From: Deltaproteobacteria bacterium
GTDB lineage: Bacteria > Myxococcota_A > Polyangia > Haliangiales > Haliangiaceae
Reading direction: 5' to 3'
Length of the DNA: 36,069 nt
Assembly: GCA_025353585.1 (NCBI GenBank)
Contig: JANXOM010000161.1
Span: 1 to 36,069, forward strand
Shown one piece after another: positions 15,705 through 23,742 of the stretch. Under the pieces are notes generated by a model that was given only the letters and a program-made list of their open reading frames with translations, had not been told where the DNA came from and did no database searches. The translations under genes and the position numbers were made by a program. The stretch's first letter is position 1. Each line of letters opens with the position of its first letter.

Positions 15705-16496
15705 ATGGCCCGCCCGCGCCCGCTCACGCTCGCGACGTTCAACATCAACGGGATCGTGAAGCGGCTTCCGAACCTCGTCGAGTGGCTGGAGCGGGAGCAG
15801 CCCGACATCGTGTGCCTGCAGGAGCTCAAGGCGACGGACAAGCAGTTCCCGGTGCGCGCGCTCGAGGCGCTCGGCTACGGCGCGGCGTGGGTCGGCGAGG
15901 CGAGCTGGAACGGCGTGGCCATCCTCGCGAAGGGGCCGGCGCCGATCGTGACGCGGCGGGCGCTCCCCGGACAGGAGACGGACGGGCACGCGCGCTACCT
16001 CGAGGCGGCGGTGCACGGCGTGCTGGTCGGGTGCCTGTACCTGCCGAACGGGAACCCGGCGACGGGCCCGAAGTTTCGCTACAAGCTCGCCTGGTTCGAG
16101 TCGCTCATCGCGCACGCGCAGGCGCTGCACGCGACGGGGCACCCGGTGGTCCTCGCCGGCGACTACAACGTCGTGCCGACGAACGACGACATCTACGATC
16201 CGAAGTCGTGGCTCCGCAACGCGCTCCTGCAGCCGGCCGCGCGCGCGTGCTACCAGCGGCTCCTCGCGCAGGGCTGGCTCGACGCCCTCCGCGCCAAGCA
16301 CCCCGGCGAGCGCATCTACACGTTCTGGGACTACTTCCGCGAGCACTGGACGCGCAACGCGGGCCTGCGCCTCGACCACCTGCTGCTCGCCCCGCCGCTG
16401 GCCCCCGCGCTCGTCGACGCCGGCGTCCACACCTGGGTGCGCGGCCAGCCCGGCGCGAGCGACCACGCCCCCGCCTGGATCACGCTGCGCTGCTGA
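15705..16496 (+). CDS. xthA: Exonuclease III-family endonuclease (ExoIII/Xth)
   Basis: Encodes 263 residues, about the length of E. coli ExoIII. Endonuclease/exonuclease/phosphatase-fold motifs are present in order: TFNING (N13), CLQELK (E40, metal ligand), LYLPNG (Y112), AGDYNVVP (D153, N155), LRLDHLLL and ASDHAP (D253-H254). It should act as an AP endonuclease and 3'-5' exonuclease in base-excision repair. The start at 15705 gives a N-terminus of a few residues before the first beta strand. It is divergent from the CheB/CheR kinase gene and converges with the diguanylate cyclase gene; both stops fall inside a 17-nt palindrome. Confidence 0.92.
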   Translation: MARPRPLTLATFNINGIVKRLPNLVEWLEREQPDIVCLQELKATDKQFPVRALEALGYGAAWVGEASWNGVAILAKGPAPIVTRRALPGQETDGHARYLEAAVHGVLVGCLYLPNGNPATGPKFRYKLAWFESLIAHAQALHATGHPVVLAGDYNVVPTNDDIYDPKSWLRNALLQPAARACYQRLLAQGWLDALRAKHPGERIYTFWDYFREHWTRNAGLRLDHLLLAPPLAPALVDAGVHTWVRGQPGASDHAPAWITLRC

Positions 16497-16508
16497 CGGC
16501 CGGTCAGC
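16492..16508. terminator. Palindrome across two convergent stop codons
   Basis: GCTGAC-GGCCG-GTCAGC is a perfect 6-bp stem with a 5-nt loop. It contains the xthA stop (16494-16496) and the stop of the convergent GGDEF gene (16504-16506). There is no T tract, so a role as a bidirectional terminator is only a possibility. Confidence 0.3.
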
Positions 16509-17559
16509 GGGCGAAGATCTGGTTGCGGGCGCGGCCGGCCTCCTTGGCCCGGTACATGGCCGCATCCGCGTCGCGCAGGAGGTCGCCGCCGCGCTCGTAG
16601 GTCTGGTCCATGAGCGCGATGCCGATGCTCGCGCTCGCGGTGATGGGCGTGCCGTCGACGTCGAACGGCCTCGCGAGCGCCTGCTGGATGCGGTCGGCCG
16701 TGCACGTCGCGTCGGCGAGCGAGGTGACGCCGTCGAGCAGGATCGCGAACTCGTCGCCGCCGATGCGCGCCGCCGTGTCGACCTCGCGCAGGCAACCGCG
16801 CAGGCGACCGGCGACCCCCGCGAGGAGCGCGTCGCCCGCGGCGTGACCCAGCGTATCGTTGACGACCTTGAAGTGATCGAGATCGATCATCATGACCGCG
16901 AAGCTCGGGCTCGCCCGCCGCCGCGATTGCGCGACCGCGCGCTGCAGGCGCTCGAGGAGGAGCGCGCGGTTCGCGAGCCCCGTGAGCGAGTCATGGTGGG
17001 CCTGGTCGAAGAGCCGCTGCTCGGCTTGCTTGCGCGTCTGCACCTCGTGCTCGAGGATCGCGTTGGCCGCCGCGAGCTCCGCCGTGCGCTCGCGGACCCG
17101 CTGCTCGAGCTCGGCGTGGGCGGCGACGAGCGCCAGCTGGTTCTGCTTGAGCTTGACGAACACCGAGACCTTCGCGCGCAGCGCCTCGGGGTCGTACGGC
17201 TTGAGCAGGTAGTCGACCGCGCCCACCGAGTAGCTCCGCAGCACGTGATGATCCTCGGGGAACGCGGACAGGAAGATGATCGGCGTGTCGCGTGAGCGCT
17301 CGCGCTGCTTGAGGAGCGCCATGGTCTCGAAGCCGTCGAGGCCCGGCATGCGGATGTCCATCAGGATCAACGCGAAGTCCTCGTCGAGGACAGCGCGCAA
17401 GGCGGCGGCCCCCGAGTCCGCGAGCACGATCTTCTGGCCGAGGTCATCGAGGCTCGCTTCGAGCGCGAGCAGGTTCTCGGGCCGGTCGTCGACGAGGAGG
17501 ATGCTCACTCGCGAGAACACCAGCTCCACCGGCTCGGCGGCGAAGGGAGCGAGGGACAT
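16504..17559 (-). CDS. Response regulator-diguanylate cyclase (REC-GGDEF)
   Basis: Encodes 351 residues. The N-terminal receiver (about 17-135) has ILLVDDRPENLL, phospho-acceptor D68 in ILMDIRMPGLDG and K120 in YLLKPYD. A coiled-coil linker (about 140-185; HAELEQRVRERTAELAAANAIL) leads to a GGDEF domain with HHDSLTGLANR, MMIDLDHFKVVND and an intact RIGGDEF (267-271). An RxxD inhibitory site (R258-E-V-D261) lies exactly five residues upstream, so the enzyme should make c-di-GMP and be inhibited by it. The ATG at 17559 is preferred over the one at 17616 because a near-ideal TACAAT ends 7 nt before it. It lies close to several kinases, and its input is probably phosphorylation of the receiver. 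Confidence 0.93.
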   Translation of the reverse strand: MSLAPFAAEPVELVFSRVSILLVDDRPENLLALEASLDDLGQKIVLADSGAAALRAVLDEDFALILMDIRMPGLDGFETMALLKQRERSRDTPIIFLSAFPEDHHVLRSYSVGAVDYLLKPYDPEALRAKVSVFVKLKQNQLALVAAHAELEQRVRERTAELAAANAILEHEVQTRKQAEQRLFDQAHHDSLTGLANRALLLERLQRAVAQSRRRASPSFAVMMIDLDHFKVVNDTLGHAAGDALLAGVAGRLRGCLREVDTAARIGGDEFAILLDGVTSLADATCTADRIQQALARPFDVDGTPITASASIGIALMDQTYERGGDLLRDADAAMYRAKEAGRARNQIFAR

Positions 17560-17566
17560 CGCAGGG

Positions 17567-17572
17567 ATTGTA
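17567..17572 (-). promoter_or_regulatory. -10 hexamer TACAAT
   Basis: TACAAT on the minus strand ends 7 nt before the ATG at 17559. It is the closest match to a sigma-70 -10 box in this set, and it decides the start codon of the GGDEF gene. Confidence 0.55.
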
Positions 17573-17703
17573 CGAACGGCCGTGCCAGACGCGCCGCCGT
17601 CTTGCGCAGCTCTCATGCGTGCGACACCCGCGCCCGGTCATCCCGGGACCGTGCGGAGGCGCACGGCTCGCGACGTCCACGGGTCGCGCGGGGTCTTAGA
17701 TCC

Positions 17704-17794
17704 CCGCGAATAAATCGCGGTCTCTGGCGATCGGCTTGTCGGCTCCGCCGCCGGCGCCTGTCCGGAGGAGATCTCCCGCGGAGACGCGGGCTCA
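17704..17794 (-). repeat. 91-nt two-hairpin repeat, copy 1
   Basis: Read on the minus strand, this copy begins with the TGA stop of the 17792-18238 gene. It runs through hairpin CCCGCG-TCTC-CGCGGG, then a GC-rich core containing GGCGCCGGCGGCGGAGCC, then hairpin CCGCGA-TTTAT-TCGCGG. It matches the copy at 35867-35957 at 87 of 91 positions. The outer stem of the second hairpin has decayed in this copy (GGATCT instead of TCTCTG). Confidence 0.85.
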
Positions 17795-18238
17795 GTGATG
17801 GGCCGTCGAGCCCATCGCCACGAGCACCGAGACCAGCACGAGCAGGCAGACCAGGCCCAGCAGCCACGCCTGCAGCGTGTACACGCTGCGCAGCCGCCGC
17901 ATCGCGTCCATCAGGTTGCCGATGTCGTCGCCGAACGTGCGCGCGACCGCCGCCAGCGAGCTCGACGCCGGTACGAGCCACCCGCCGACGAGCATCAGCA
18001 CGGCGCCCTCGCCGAGGGTGACGAGCCCGGCCAGGTTCAGGCCGACCGCGATCCCGCTGAGGATCTCGAGGGCTCCGAAGAGCATCGAGAGGATGCCGAC
18101 GAGCTTCATCGCGCGCGCGAGCCCGATGAAGACCTCGCTATCGCCCCGCCCGAACTCGTACGTGGCCGTCCCGCCGAGGCGCGCGCCCGGCTCGGCGATC
18201 GCGCCGGTCTCGCGGGGCGGGATGAAACGATTGCTCAT
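17792..18238 (-). CDS. Small membrane protein
   Basis: Encodes 148 residues starting MSNRFIPPRETGAIAEPGAR. About 40 polar residues precede a hydrophobic block at about 45-95 (MKLVGILSMLFGALEILSGI, then a second helix around LVTLGEGAVLMLVGGWLVP). A third transmembrane segment lies near the C-terminus (WLLGLVCLLVLVSVLVAMG). I do not recognise the family. The ATG at 18238 has a GGGGG run directly upstream that may serve as a ribosome binding site; the longer frame to 18283 adds a short unlikely segment. The stop codon is the first base triplet of the 91-nt repeat. It is divergent from the outer-membrane barrel gene. Confidence 0.7.
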   Translation of the reverse strand: MSNRFIPPRETGAIAEPGARLGGTATYEFGRGDSEVFIGLARAMKLVGILSMLFGALEILSGIAVGLNLAGLVTLGEGAVLMLVGGWLVPASSSLAAVARTFGDDIGNLMDAMRRLRSVYTLQAWLLGLVCLLVLVSVLVAMGSTAHH

Positions 18239-18413
18239 CCCCCTGGGTGCGGGGGTGGCGGCGAACTTTGCGGGCAAAGGCACGAGGAAGTGTGGCTGTG
18301 CGCTGCTGCCACGCTGCGCCAGATCTCACCGTCGAGGCGTGTCCTGGGGGCACAGCCGCCCCTGTTGCGCTGGCCCCGCGATTGCAAACCGCGCCTGCAC
18401 GCTGGTTTCCGCC

Positions 18414-19760
18414 TTGCCGTCCCGTCGTTCTCATCTTGGCGTCGCCGCCCTCGGCTCGCTCGTCGTCGCGGGCCTCGCTGGCCTCCCGTCCGTCGCCGCC
18501 GCCGATCCGAAGCGCGCGACGCCTGACTACGACGGCCGCGGAAACCCGGACGCGCGCCCGCACTCGGCGTGGCGCTGGATCCCGCGCGTCCTCCTCGCGC
18601 CGGTGTACGCGGTGAACGAGTACATCCTGCGCCGCCCGCTCGGCGCGCTCGTGACCTACGCCGAGCGCAAGAACTGGGCCGACACGGTGGTCGAGCTGTT
18701 CACGTTCGGCCCCGCCAACAACGACATCATCGCGCCGACCGCCCTGTTCGATTTCGGCCTCCTGCCGAGCGTCGGGCTCGTCTACGCCGGCGACGACAAC
18801 ATCGTGAAGAACAACCAGATCCGCCTCCACGCCGCGACGTGGGGCGACAAGTGGATCCACGTCACCGCCGGCGACCGCTACTTCTACGACGACAAGGCCG
18901 CGTACATCCAGGCGCGCTTCGAGTTCAAGCGCTCCGAGGACAACCTCTTCTTCGGCATCGGCCCCGAGACCCGAAACGTCTCGCGCTCGCGCTACGGGCT
19001 CCAGCGCGCCGAGGGTAGCTTCGGCTATCACCGCCGGCTCCTCCGCGAGTCGCAGGTCAACTTCACGTCCGGCATCCACGCCGTCTCTTACATCGAGGGC
19101 GATTGCTGCGCGGACCCTTCGCTCGACGTGCGCGTCGCCGAGGGCGTCCTCCCGCCGCCGCCTGGCTACAAGGACGACTACACCTCGCTGTTCGAGCACG
19201 CCGACCTCACGCTCGATTCACGCGTCCCGGCGCCGCTCCCGGGCAGCGGCGTGTTCGCCCACGCCGAGACCACCGCGAGCTTCGAGGTGGACCGCGAGCG
19301 CTCGTGGATCGCCTACAGCGGCGCCGCCGGCGGGGCGATCGACCTGACGGGGCACAACCGCGTCCTCAAGCTCCAGGCCGCGGTCGGCTTCGTCGATCCG
19401 CTCCAAGGGGGCCTCGTCCCGTTCAACGAGCTGGCCACCCCCGGGAGCTCGCTGATGCCCGGCTTCATCGCCGGCTACATGGTCGACCGCAGCTACGCCG
19501 CGGCCCAGCTTGGCTACACCTGGCCCGTCGCCGTCGGCTTCAACGGACAGACGCGGCTCTCCACCGGCAACGCGTTCGGCGACCACCTCGACAACTTCTC
19601 CCTGCAGAAGCTTCGCGTCTCGGCCGACATCGGCCTGACCACCTCCGACGCGCGCGACCAGGGCTTCGAGCTCCTGGTCGGCCTCGGCACCGAGACGTTC
19701 GATCAGGGCGGCAAGATCACGTCGGTGCGCGTCAGCTTTGGCTCGCGGACGGGGTTCTGA
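18414..19760 (+). CDS. Outer-membrane beta-barrel protein (BamA/TamA-like surface antigen)
   Basis: About 448 residues from the TTG at 18414; the start is uncertain, since CTG and other codons lie close by and no ATG precedes the signal peptide. Residues 1-34 form a signal (SHLGVAALGSLVVAGLAGLPSVAAA, cleavage near AAA-DPK). After PRVLLAPVYAVNEYILRRPLGALVTYAE comes a series of amphipathic strands (LRVSADIGLTTSDARDQGFELLVGLGTETF; QIRLHAATWGDKWIHVTAG) ending ITSVRVSFGSRTGF, the terminal aromatic residue usual for outer-membrane barrels. It resembles the C-terminal barrel of Omp85-type proteins without POTRA domains. Its TGA overlaps the next gene's ATG (TGATG at 19758-19762), so the two are translationally coupled. 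Confidence 0.75.
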   Translation: MPSRRSHLGVAALGSLVVAGLAGLPSVAAADPKRATPDYDGRGNPDARPHSAWRWIPRVLLAPVYAVNEYILRRPLGALVTYAERKNWADTVVELFTFGPANNDIIAPTALFDFGLLPSVGLVYAGDDNIVKNNQIRLHAATWGDKWIHVTAGDRYFYDDKAAYIQARFEFKRSEDNLFFGIGPETRNVSRSRYGLQRAEGSFGYHRRLLRESQVNFTSGIHAVSYIEGDCCADPSLDVRVAEGVLPPPPGYKDDYTSLFEHADLTLDSRVPAPLPGSGVFAHAETTASFEVDRERSWIAYSGAAGGAIDLTGHNRVLKLQAAVGFVDPLQGGLVPFNELATPGSSLMPGFIAGYMVDRSYAAAQLGYTWPVAVGFNGQTRLSTGNAFGDHLDNFSLQKLRVSADIGLTTSDARDQGFELLVGLGTETFDQGGKITSVRVSFGSRTGF

Positions 19761-21496
19761 TGTCGCGCGTCCTTGCCATCTGCGTCGTGCTGACCGCCTG
19801 CGCCCCCGCCGCGGTGCGCCCGTTCCCCGTGACCGGGCCGCTCCTGGTCGACACGGACACGACGCCCGTCTCGGTCCCGTGCCGTCCCGATCCGTCCGAG
19901 AAGGAGCCCGCGCGGAAGACCTGCGCGCCGGTCGAGTACGTCTCGCCGTTCGTCTGGGACCAGGTGGACAAGTTCCTGTTCGAGCCGCTGTCGCGCGTGC
20001 TGTCGTTCGAGCAGTGGGGCGAGGCCTCGAACGCGAACAGCCTCGACGAGGTGGCCGACTCCGCGTGGTTCACGAACCGCGTCGGCGACAAGACCGTGAC
20101 GCACGACGAGCTCGTGCGCGGCCGGTGCACGGCCGAGGATATGCTGCCGCTCGCCGCGGAGGTGAAGGACGGCGAGTGGGTCATCGACCACGGCAAGGAC
20201 AACGGCTCCACGCCCGGCTTCCGCGTCAAGGTGCCGGGCAAGGGCCTCTACCTCCTCAAGGCCGATGACACCGACGAGCCCGAGCGCGCGAGCGCGGCGA
20301 GCGTCGTCGGCGCGTCGATCTACAACGCGATCGGCTTCAACACGTCCTGCGAGCAGGTCGTGATGATCAAGAAGGCCCAGCTCGCGCTCACGCCGGGCTT
20401 GAAGCTCGTGTCGAACGGCGGGGTCTCGTCGCCGTTCGACGACGCGCGACACGACAAGGTGCTCGCGTCGTCGACGCAGATGCCGGATCACGCGGTGCGC
20501 ATGCAGGCGTCCAAGTGGCTCGATGGCCTGCCGGTCGGCCCGTTCACGTACATCGGCACGCGCAAGGACGACCCCAACGACACGGTCGACCACGAGCAGC
20601 GGCGCGAGCTCCGCGGCGGCAAGGTCCTCGCGGCGTGGCTCAACCACTGGGACGCACGCGAGCAGAACTCGATGGACGTCTGGGAGGCCCAGGACAAGGA
20701 GAACCCGCGCAGCTCGCCCGGCTTCGTCCGCCACTACATCATCGACACGAGCGAGATCTTCGGCGGCGATTCCGGCGGCCCGGAGCTGACGCGCCGCCTC
20801 GGGGATACGTACGCCGTCGATCTGGGAGACTCGCTCGTCGACCTGCTCACGTTCGGCGCGATCGAGCGGCCGTGGGATGTCCGCGACGACGTCAAGGGAC
20901 GCGAGCGCTTCCACTTCTTCAGCGCGGACCGCTTCGCGCCCGCGAAGTGGAAAACCCTGTATCCAAACCCCGCGTTCCGGCGGATGACCGAGCGCGACGC
21001 CGCCTGGATGGCGCGCAAGATCGCGCACTTCTCCCCCGCCGACGTCCGCACGCTCGTCAGCGCCGGCCAGTTCCAGGATCCGACCGACGCCGAGTATGTC
21101 TTGCAGCTCCTCCTCAGTCGCCAGCGCGTGATCCTGCAGCGCTACCTGACGCGCCTCTCGCCGCTGGGGGAGGTGCAGGTCACGGCGGACGGCGCCATCT
21201 GCGCCACCGACTTCGCACGCCGGCGCCTGATCGCGCCGGAGGCGAGCTACCGCTACGAGGTCGTGGAGCGCCGCGGCCCCGCGCGCGCGGCCGTCCCGGT
21301 CCGGATCGGCGCCGACGGCCAGGTCTGCTTCCAGCCGACCCACGGCGCCGCGAGCCCCGCCGTCGACAGCGATCCGAGCCGGCTCGTCATCTACGAGGTC
21401 ACGAACGGCACCGCCGCCGGCGCGCTCGCGATCCACACGTACGACCTCGGCCCGCGCGGGACGCGGCTCGCGGGCGTCGTGCGCGCCCCGCGGTGA
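19760..21496 (+). CDS. Lipoprotein with a kinase-like catalytic signature
   Basis: Encodes 578 residues. MSRVLAICVVLTAC is a lipoprotein signal (L11-T12-A13-C14). The core carries residues in the order expected of a kinase-like fold: LYLLKADD (K167), EPERASAA (E175), NHWDAREQNSMD (H296-x-D298-x4-N303, the layout of the HRDxxxxN catalytic loop) and HYIIDTSEIFG (D329, DFG-like position). I recall similar uncharacterised proteins in other phyla, often with GTRKDDPNDTVDHEQRRELR-like blocks, but cannot name a family. A secreted or periplasmic kinase or nucleotide-binding protein is an inference. It is translationally coupled to the barrel gene, so the pair may form one envelope complex. It converges with DUF2252; the stops are adjacent. 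Confidence 0.75.
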   Translation: MSRVLAICVVLTACAPAAVRPFPVTGPLLVDTDTTPVSVPCRPDPSEKEPARKTCAPVEYVSPFVWDQVDKFLFEPLSRVLSFEQWGEASNANSLDEVADSAWFTNRVGDKTVTHDELVRGRCTAEDMLPLAAEVKDGEWVIDHGKDNGSTPGFRVKVPGKGLYLLKADDTDEPERASAASVVGASIYNAIGFNTSCEQVVMIKKAQLALTPGLKLVSNGGVSSPFDDARHDKVLASSTQMPDHAVRMQASKWLDGLPVGPFTYIGTRKDDPNDTVDHEQRRELRGGKVLAAWLNHWDAREQNSMDVWEAQDKENPRSSPGFVRHYIIDTSEIFGGDSGGPELTRRLGDTYAVDLGDSLVDLLTFGAIERPWDVRDDVKGRERFHFFSADRFAPAKWKTLYPNPAFRRMTERDAAWMARKIAHFSPADVRTLVSAGQFQDPTDAEYVLQLLLSRQRVILQRYLTRLSPLGEVQVTADGAICATDFARRRLIAPEASYRYEVVERRGPARAAVPVRIGADGQVCFQPTHGAASPAVDSDPSRLVIYEVTNGTAAGALAIHTYDLGPRGTRLAGVVRAPR

Positions 21497-22771
21497 CTAT
21501 TCGGCGACCGCCGCCTCGGCCGCGGGCGTCAGCTCCTCGGCCGCCTGCGGGCGCGCCAGACGATCCGCCTCGAGCGCATAGCGCCGGCAGTGCTCGAGGT
21601 ACGCGAACTCGTGCTGCGCGACGAGCTGCGTGATCGCCTGCCAGAGCCAGCTCGGCGCGTCGAGGTTCTTCGTCCGGTGGGACGCCATCTCCTTGGTCCA
21701 CGACGCCGTCGCCGCGGTGTCCATCTGCCGCCGGTGCGCGCGCCCCACCACCATGCCGAGATAGTACGCGACCGCACGCGCCTCGTCGGCGGCGAGCTCG
21801 TCGAGCTCCACCTTGAGGTCCTGCGGCAGGAGCTCGCGGACGAACACCGAGCGGTCGAGGACTCGCGTCGCGAGCATGCGCGCGCCGAGCGCCGGCGCGA
21901 GCTTGCGGGCCCCGGTCAGGACGCGCTCGGCGGGCTCGAAGCCGGGGTTGCCGTCGCCGCCCCACGGCGCGCTCGGCTCGATGGCCTGCTTGATGTCGAG
22001 GAGCGCCAAAGACGTCTCGTCCTTGCCCTTCTTGCTGCGGTCGCGGAGCTCGACGAGCAGCGCGACGCGCCAGAGCCCGAGCGAGCTGCAGCCCTTCACC
22101 CAGAACGCCGCGTCACGAAACTTCAGCGTGGTCCGGTCGTCGCGATCTTCGAGCTTGGCGATCAACGCCCGGATCCCGTCGAGCGCGGTCAAGGCGCGGA
22201 CCGCGGTCCGCTCGTCCTCGCTCAGCGGCCAGAAGCGGCGCCCGAGCGGGATCTTGTTCTGCTTGCCGCCGATGCGCTCGTCGAACAAGCGCTTCCACGT
22301 GCGCTTCACCGCGCGCTTCATCACGAGACGGATCGGCGGCGGGAGGTCCGCGATGTCCTCGGACGGCACCTCGCCCTCGAACGCGCGCTCGTAGCCCGCG
22401 ACGAGATCCTCGGTCAGGCGCGCGGTGGTCACGCCCGGGAGATCCGAGCTGCGCGCGGCCATCGCGAGCGAGAGCGCGAGGCGAACGACGTCGTGCGCTG
22501 GATTGCCGATGACGCTCTGGTCGAGATCGCGCATCTCGACGACCGCCCGGCCCTCGACGTGCCCGATCGGGCCGAGGTTGCCGATGTGACAGTCGCCGCA
22601 GATCCACACGCTCGGTCCCTGCGGGATCTGGCCACCCGCGGCGGAGCCGATCCACTCGTAGAACTGCTTCGTGCTTCCGCGCACGAACGCGTGCGCGCTG
22701 CGCGCCATCTTCAGCTCGCGCCGAGCCTTGAGCTCGCCGCCTCTTGCCGTCGGTAACGGGTTCGACACCAC
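21497..22771 (-). CDS. DUF2252 family protein (kinase/phosphotransferase-like)
   Basis: Encodes 424 residues, matching DUF2252. Early motif MARSAHAFVRGSTKQFYEW is typical of the family. VWICGDCHIGNLGPIG (GDxHxxN) and MRDLDQSVIGNPAHDVVRLALSL match the catalytic and metal-binding loops of aminoglycoside-phosphotransferase-like kinases. A later block GRAHRRQMD is also conserved in the family. It is cytoplasmic, with no signal peptide; the substrate is unknown. Two consecutive GTG codons (22771 and 22768) can start it. TATTGT ends 7 nt before the second GTG, which favours 22768. It is divergent from the PAP2 gene at 22944 and convergent with the kinase-like lipoprotein. Confidence 0.85.
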   Translation of the reverse strand: MVSNPLPTARGGELKARRELKMARSAHAFVRGSTKQFYEWIGSAAGGQIPQGPSVWICGDCHIGNLGPIGHVEGRAVVEMRDLDQSVIGNPAHDVVRLALSLAMAARSSDLPGVTTARLTEDLVAGYERAFEGEVPSEDIADLPPPIRLVMKRAVKRTWKRLFDERIGGKQNKIPLGRRFWPLSEDERTAVRALTALDGIRALIAKLEDRDDRTTLKFRDAAFWVKGCSSLGLWRVALLVELRDRSKKGKDETSLALLDIKQAIEPSAPWGGDGNPGFEPAERVLTGARKLAPALGARMLATRVLDRSVFVRELLPQDLKVELDELAADEARAVAYYLGMVVGRAHRRQMDTAATASWTKEMASHRTKNLDAPSWLWQAITQLVAQHEFAYLEHCRRYALEADRLARPQAAEELTPAAEAAVAE

Positions 22772-22775
22772 CCTG

Positions 22776-22781
22776 ACAATA
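22776..22781 (-). promoter_or_regulatory. -10 hexamer TATTGT
   Basis: TATTGT on the minus strand lies 4 nt before the first GTG and 7 nt before the second GTG of the DUF2252 gene. It is one of the few AT-rich hexamers in the area. Confidence 0.5.
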
Positions 22782-22931
22782 TCATCGGCCGCGGCGGGAG
22801 CGCGTGATCCGCGGGCTGTCGCGGCGACGAACCGACCGTGCGCTGGCGCTCGCCGCGCTGACGCGCACGCCGAAGAGCGGCATTCTCCGGAACTTCACCG
22901 CCGCCCTCCGAGGGCCCTCGAGGTGCGGGTG

Positions 22932-22937
22932 TAGCGT
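22932..22937 (+). promoter_or_regulatory. -10-like hexamer TAGCGT
   Basis: GTGTAGCGT lies before the PAP2 gene, with a 6-nt gap to the ATG at 22944. There is no ribosome binding site in the gap beyond a short GAAG. Confidence 0.45.
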
Positions 22938-22943
22938 TCGAAG

Positions 22944-23741
22944 ATGCGCGCGTTCGCCCTCGCTCTTGCCCTGCTGGTCGGCCTCGGCGGCGGGGTCGCG
23001 CGCGCGGATCGAGAGAAGGACTACGTCCCCTGGTACAAGGGCCCGTACGCGCGGAACCGCATCACGCACATGTCGATCACGCTGCTCGGCGGCATCTCGT
23101 ACTACGTCACGACGCGGCCGGAGCTCGCGGTGAAGGAGTGCCGGTGGTGCGGCGTGGACAGCATCGACAGCTCCGCGCGCAACGCGGTCCACTGGAAGGA
23201 CGTGAACCTCGCCGGCACGTTCAGCACGCTCGACGCCTACGTCGCCGCGCCGATCCTCGGCCTCTCGCTCCTCTACTTCGCGGACAAGGACGCGAGCTGG
23301 CGCCGCCTCATCGACGACACCGTGCCGGTGTTCGAGACGGTCGTGCTGAGCGAGACGTTCGTGAACCTCATCAAGATCACGTCGGGCCGCCAGCGCCCGT
23401 ACGCGCACTTCGGCGACCCCACGAAGGACGTGCCCACGTCCGACGACAACGCCTCGTTCGTCTCCGGCCACAGCGCGCTCGGCTTCGCGATCACCACGTC
23501 CGCCGGCATGATCTGCCACTGGCGACACTACTGGACCGAGCCGTATGTCTGGGGCGTCGGCCTCACGCTCTCGCTGTCGACCGAGTACTTCCGCATGGCC
23601 GCGGACAAGCACTACCTGACGGACGTCCTCGCCGGTGGCCTCGTCGGCGTCGGGTTCGGCCTGACGATCCCGCGACTGATGAAGCACGACGTGCAGATCG
23701 TCCCCGTCCCGAACGGCGCGGCCGTCGTCGGGATGTTCTGA
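22944..23741 (+). CDS. PAP2-family phosphatase, exported
   Basis: Encodes 265 residues. The signal peptide MRAFALALALLVGLGGGVARA is cleaved before DREKDY. The three acid-phosphatase motifs are K144-x6-R151-P152 (KITSGRQRP), S174-G-H176 (FVSGHS) and R217-x5-H223-x3-D227 (RMAADKHYLTD). The serine usually before R217 is a phenylalanine, and the residue before the SGH is V instead of P. The motifs should place the active site in the periplasm. It likely dephosphorylates a lipid or small phosphoester. It converges with a second PAP2 gene (1 nt between stops), which is unrelated outside the motifs. Confidence 0.88.
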   Translation: MRAFALALALLVGLGGGVARADREKDYVPWYKGPYARNRITHMSITLLGGISYYVTTRPELAVKECRWCGVDSIDSSARNAVHWKDVNLAGTFSTLDAYVAAPILGLSLLYFADKDASWRRLIDDTVPVFETVVLSETFVNLIKITSGRQRPYAHFGDPTKDVPTSDDNASFVSGHSALGFAITTSAGMICHWRHYWTEPYVWGVGLTLSLSTEYFRMAADKHYLTDVLAGGLVGVGFGLTIPRLMKHDVQIVPVPNGAAVVGMF

Positions 23742-23742
23742 G

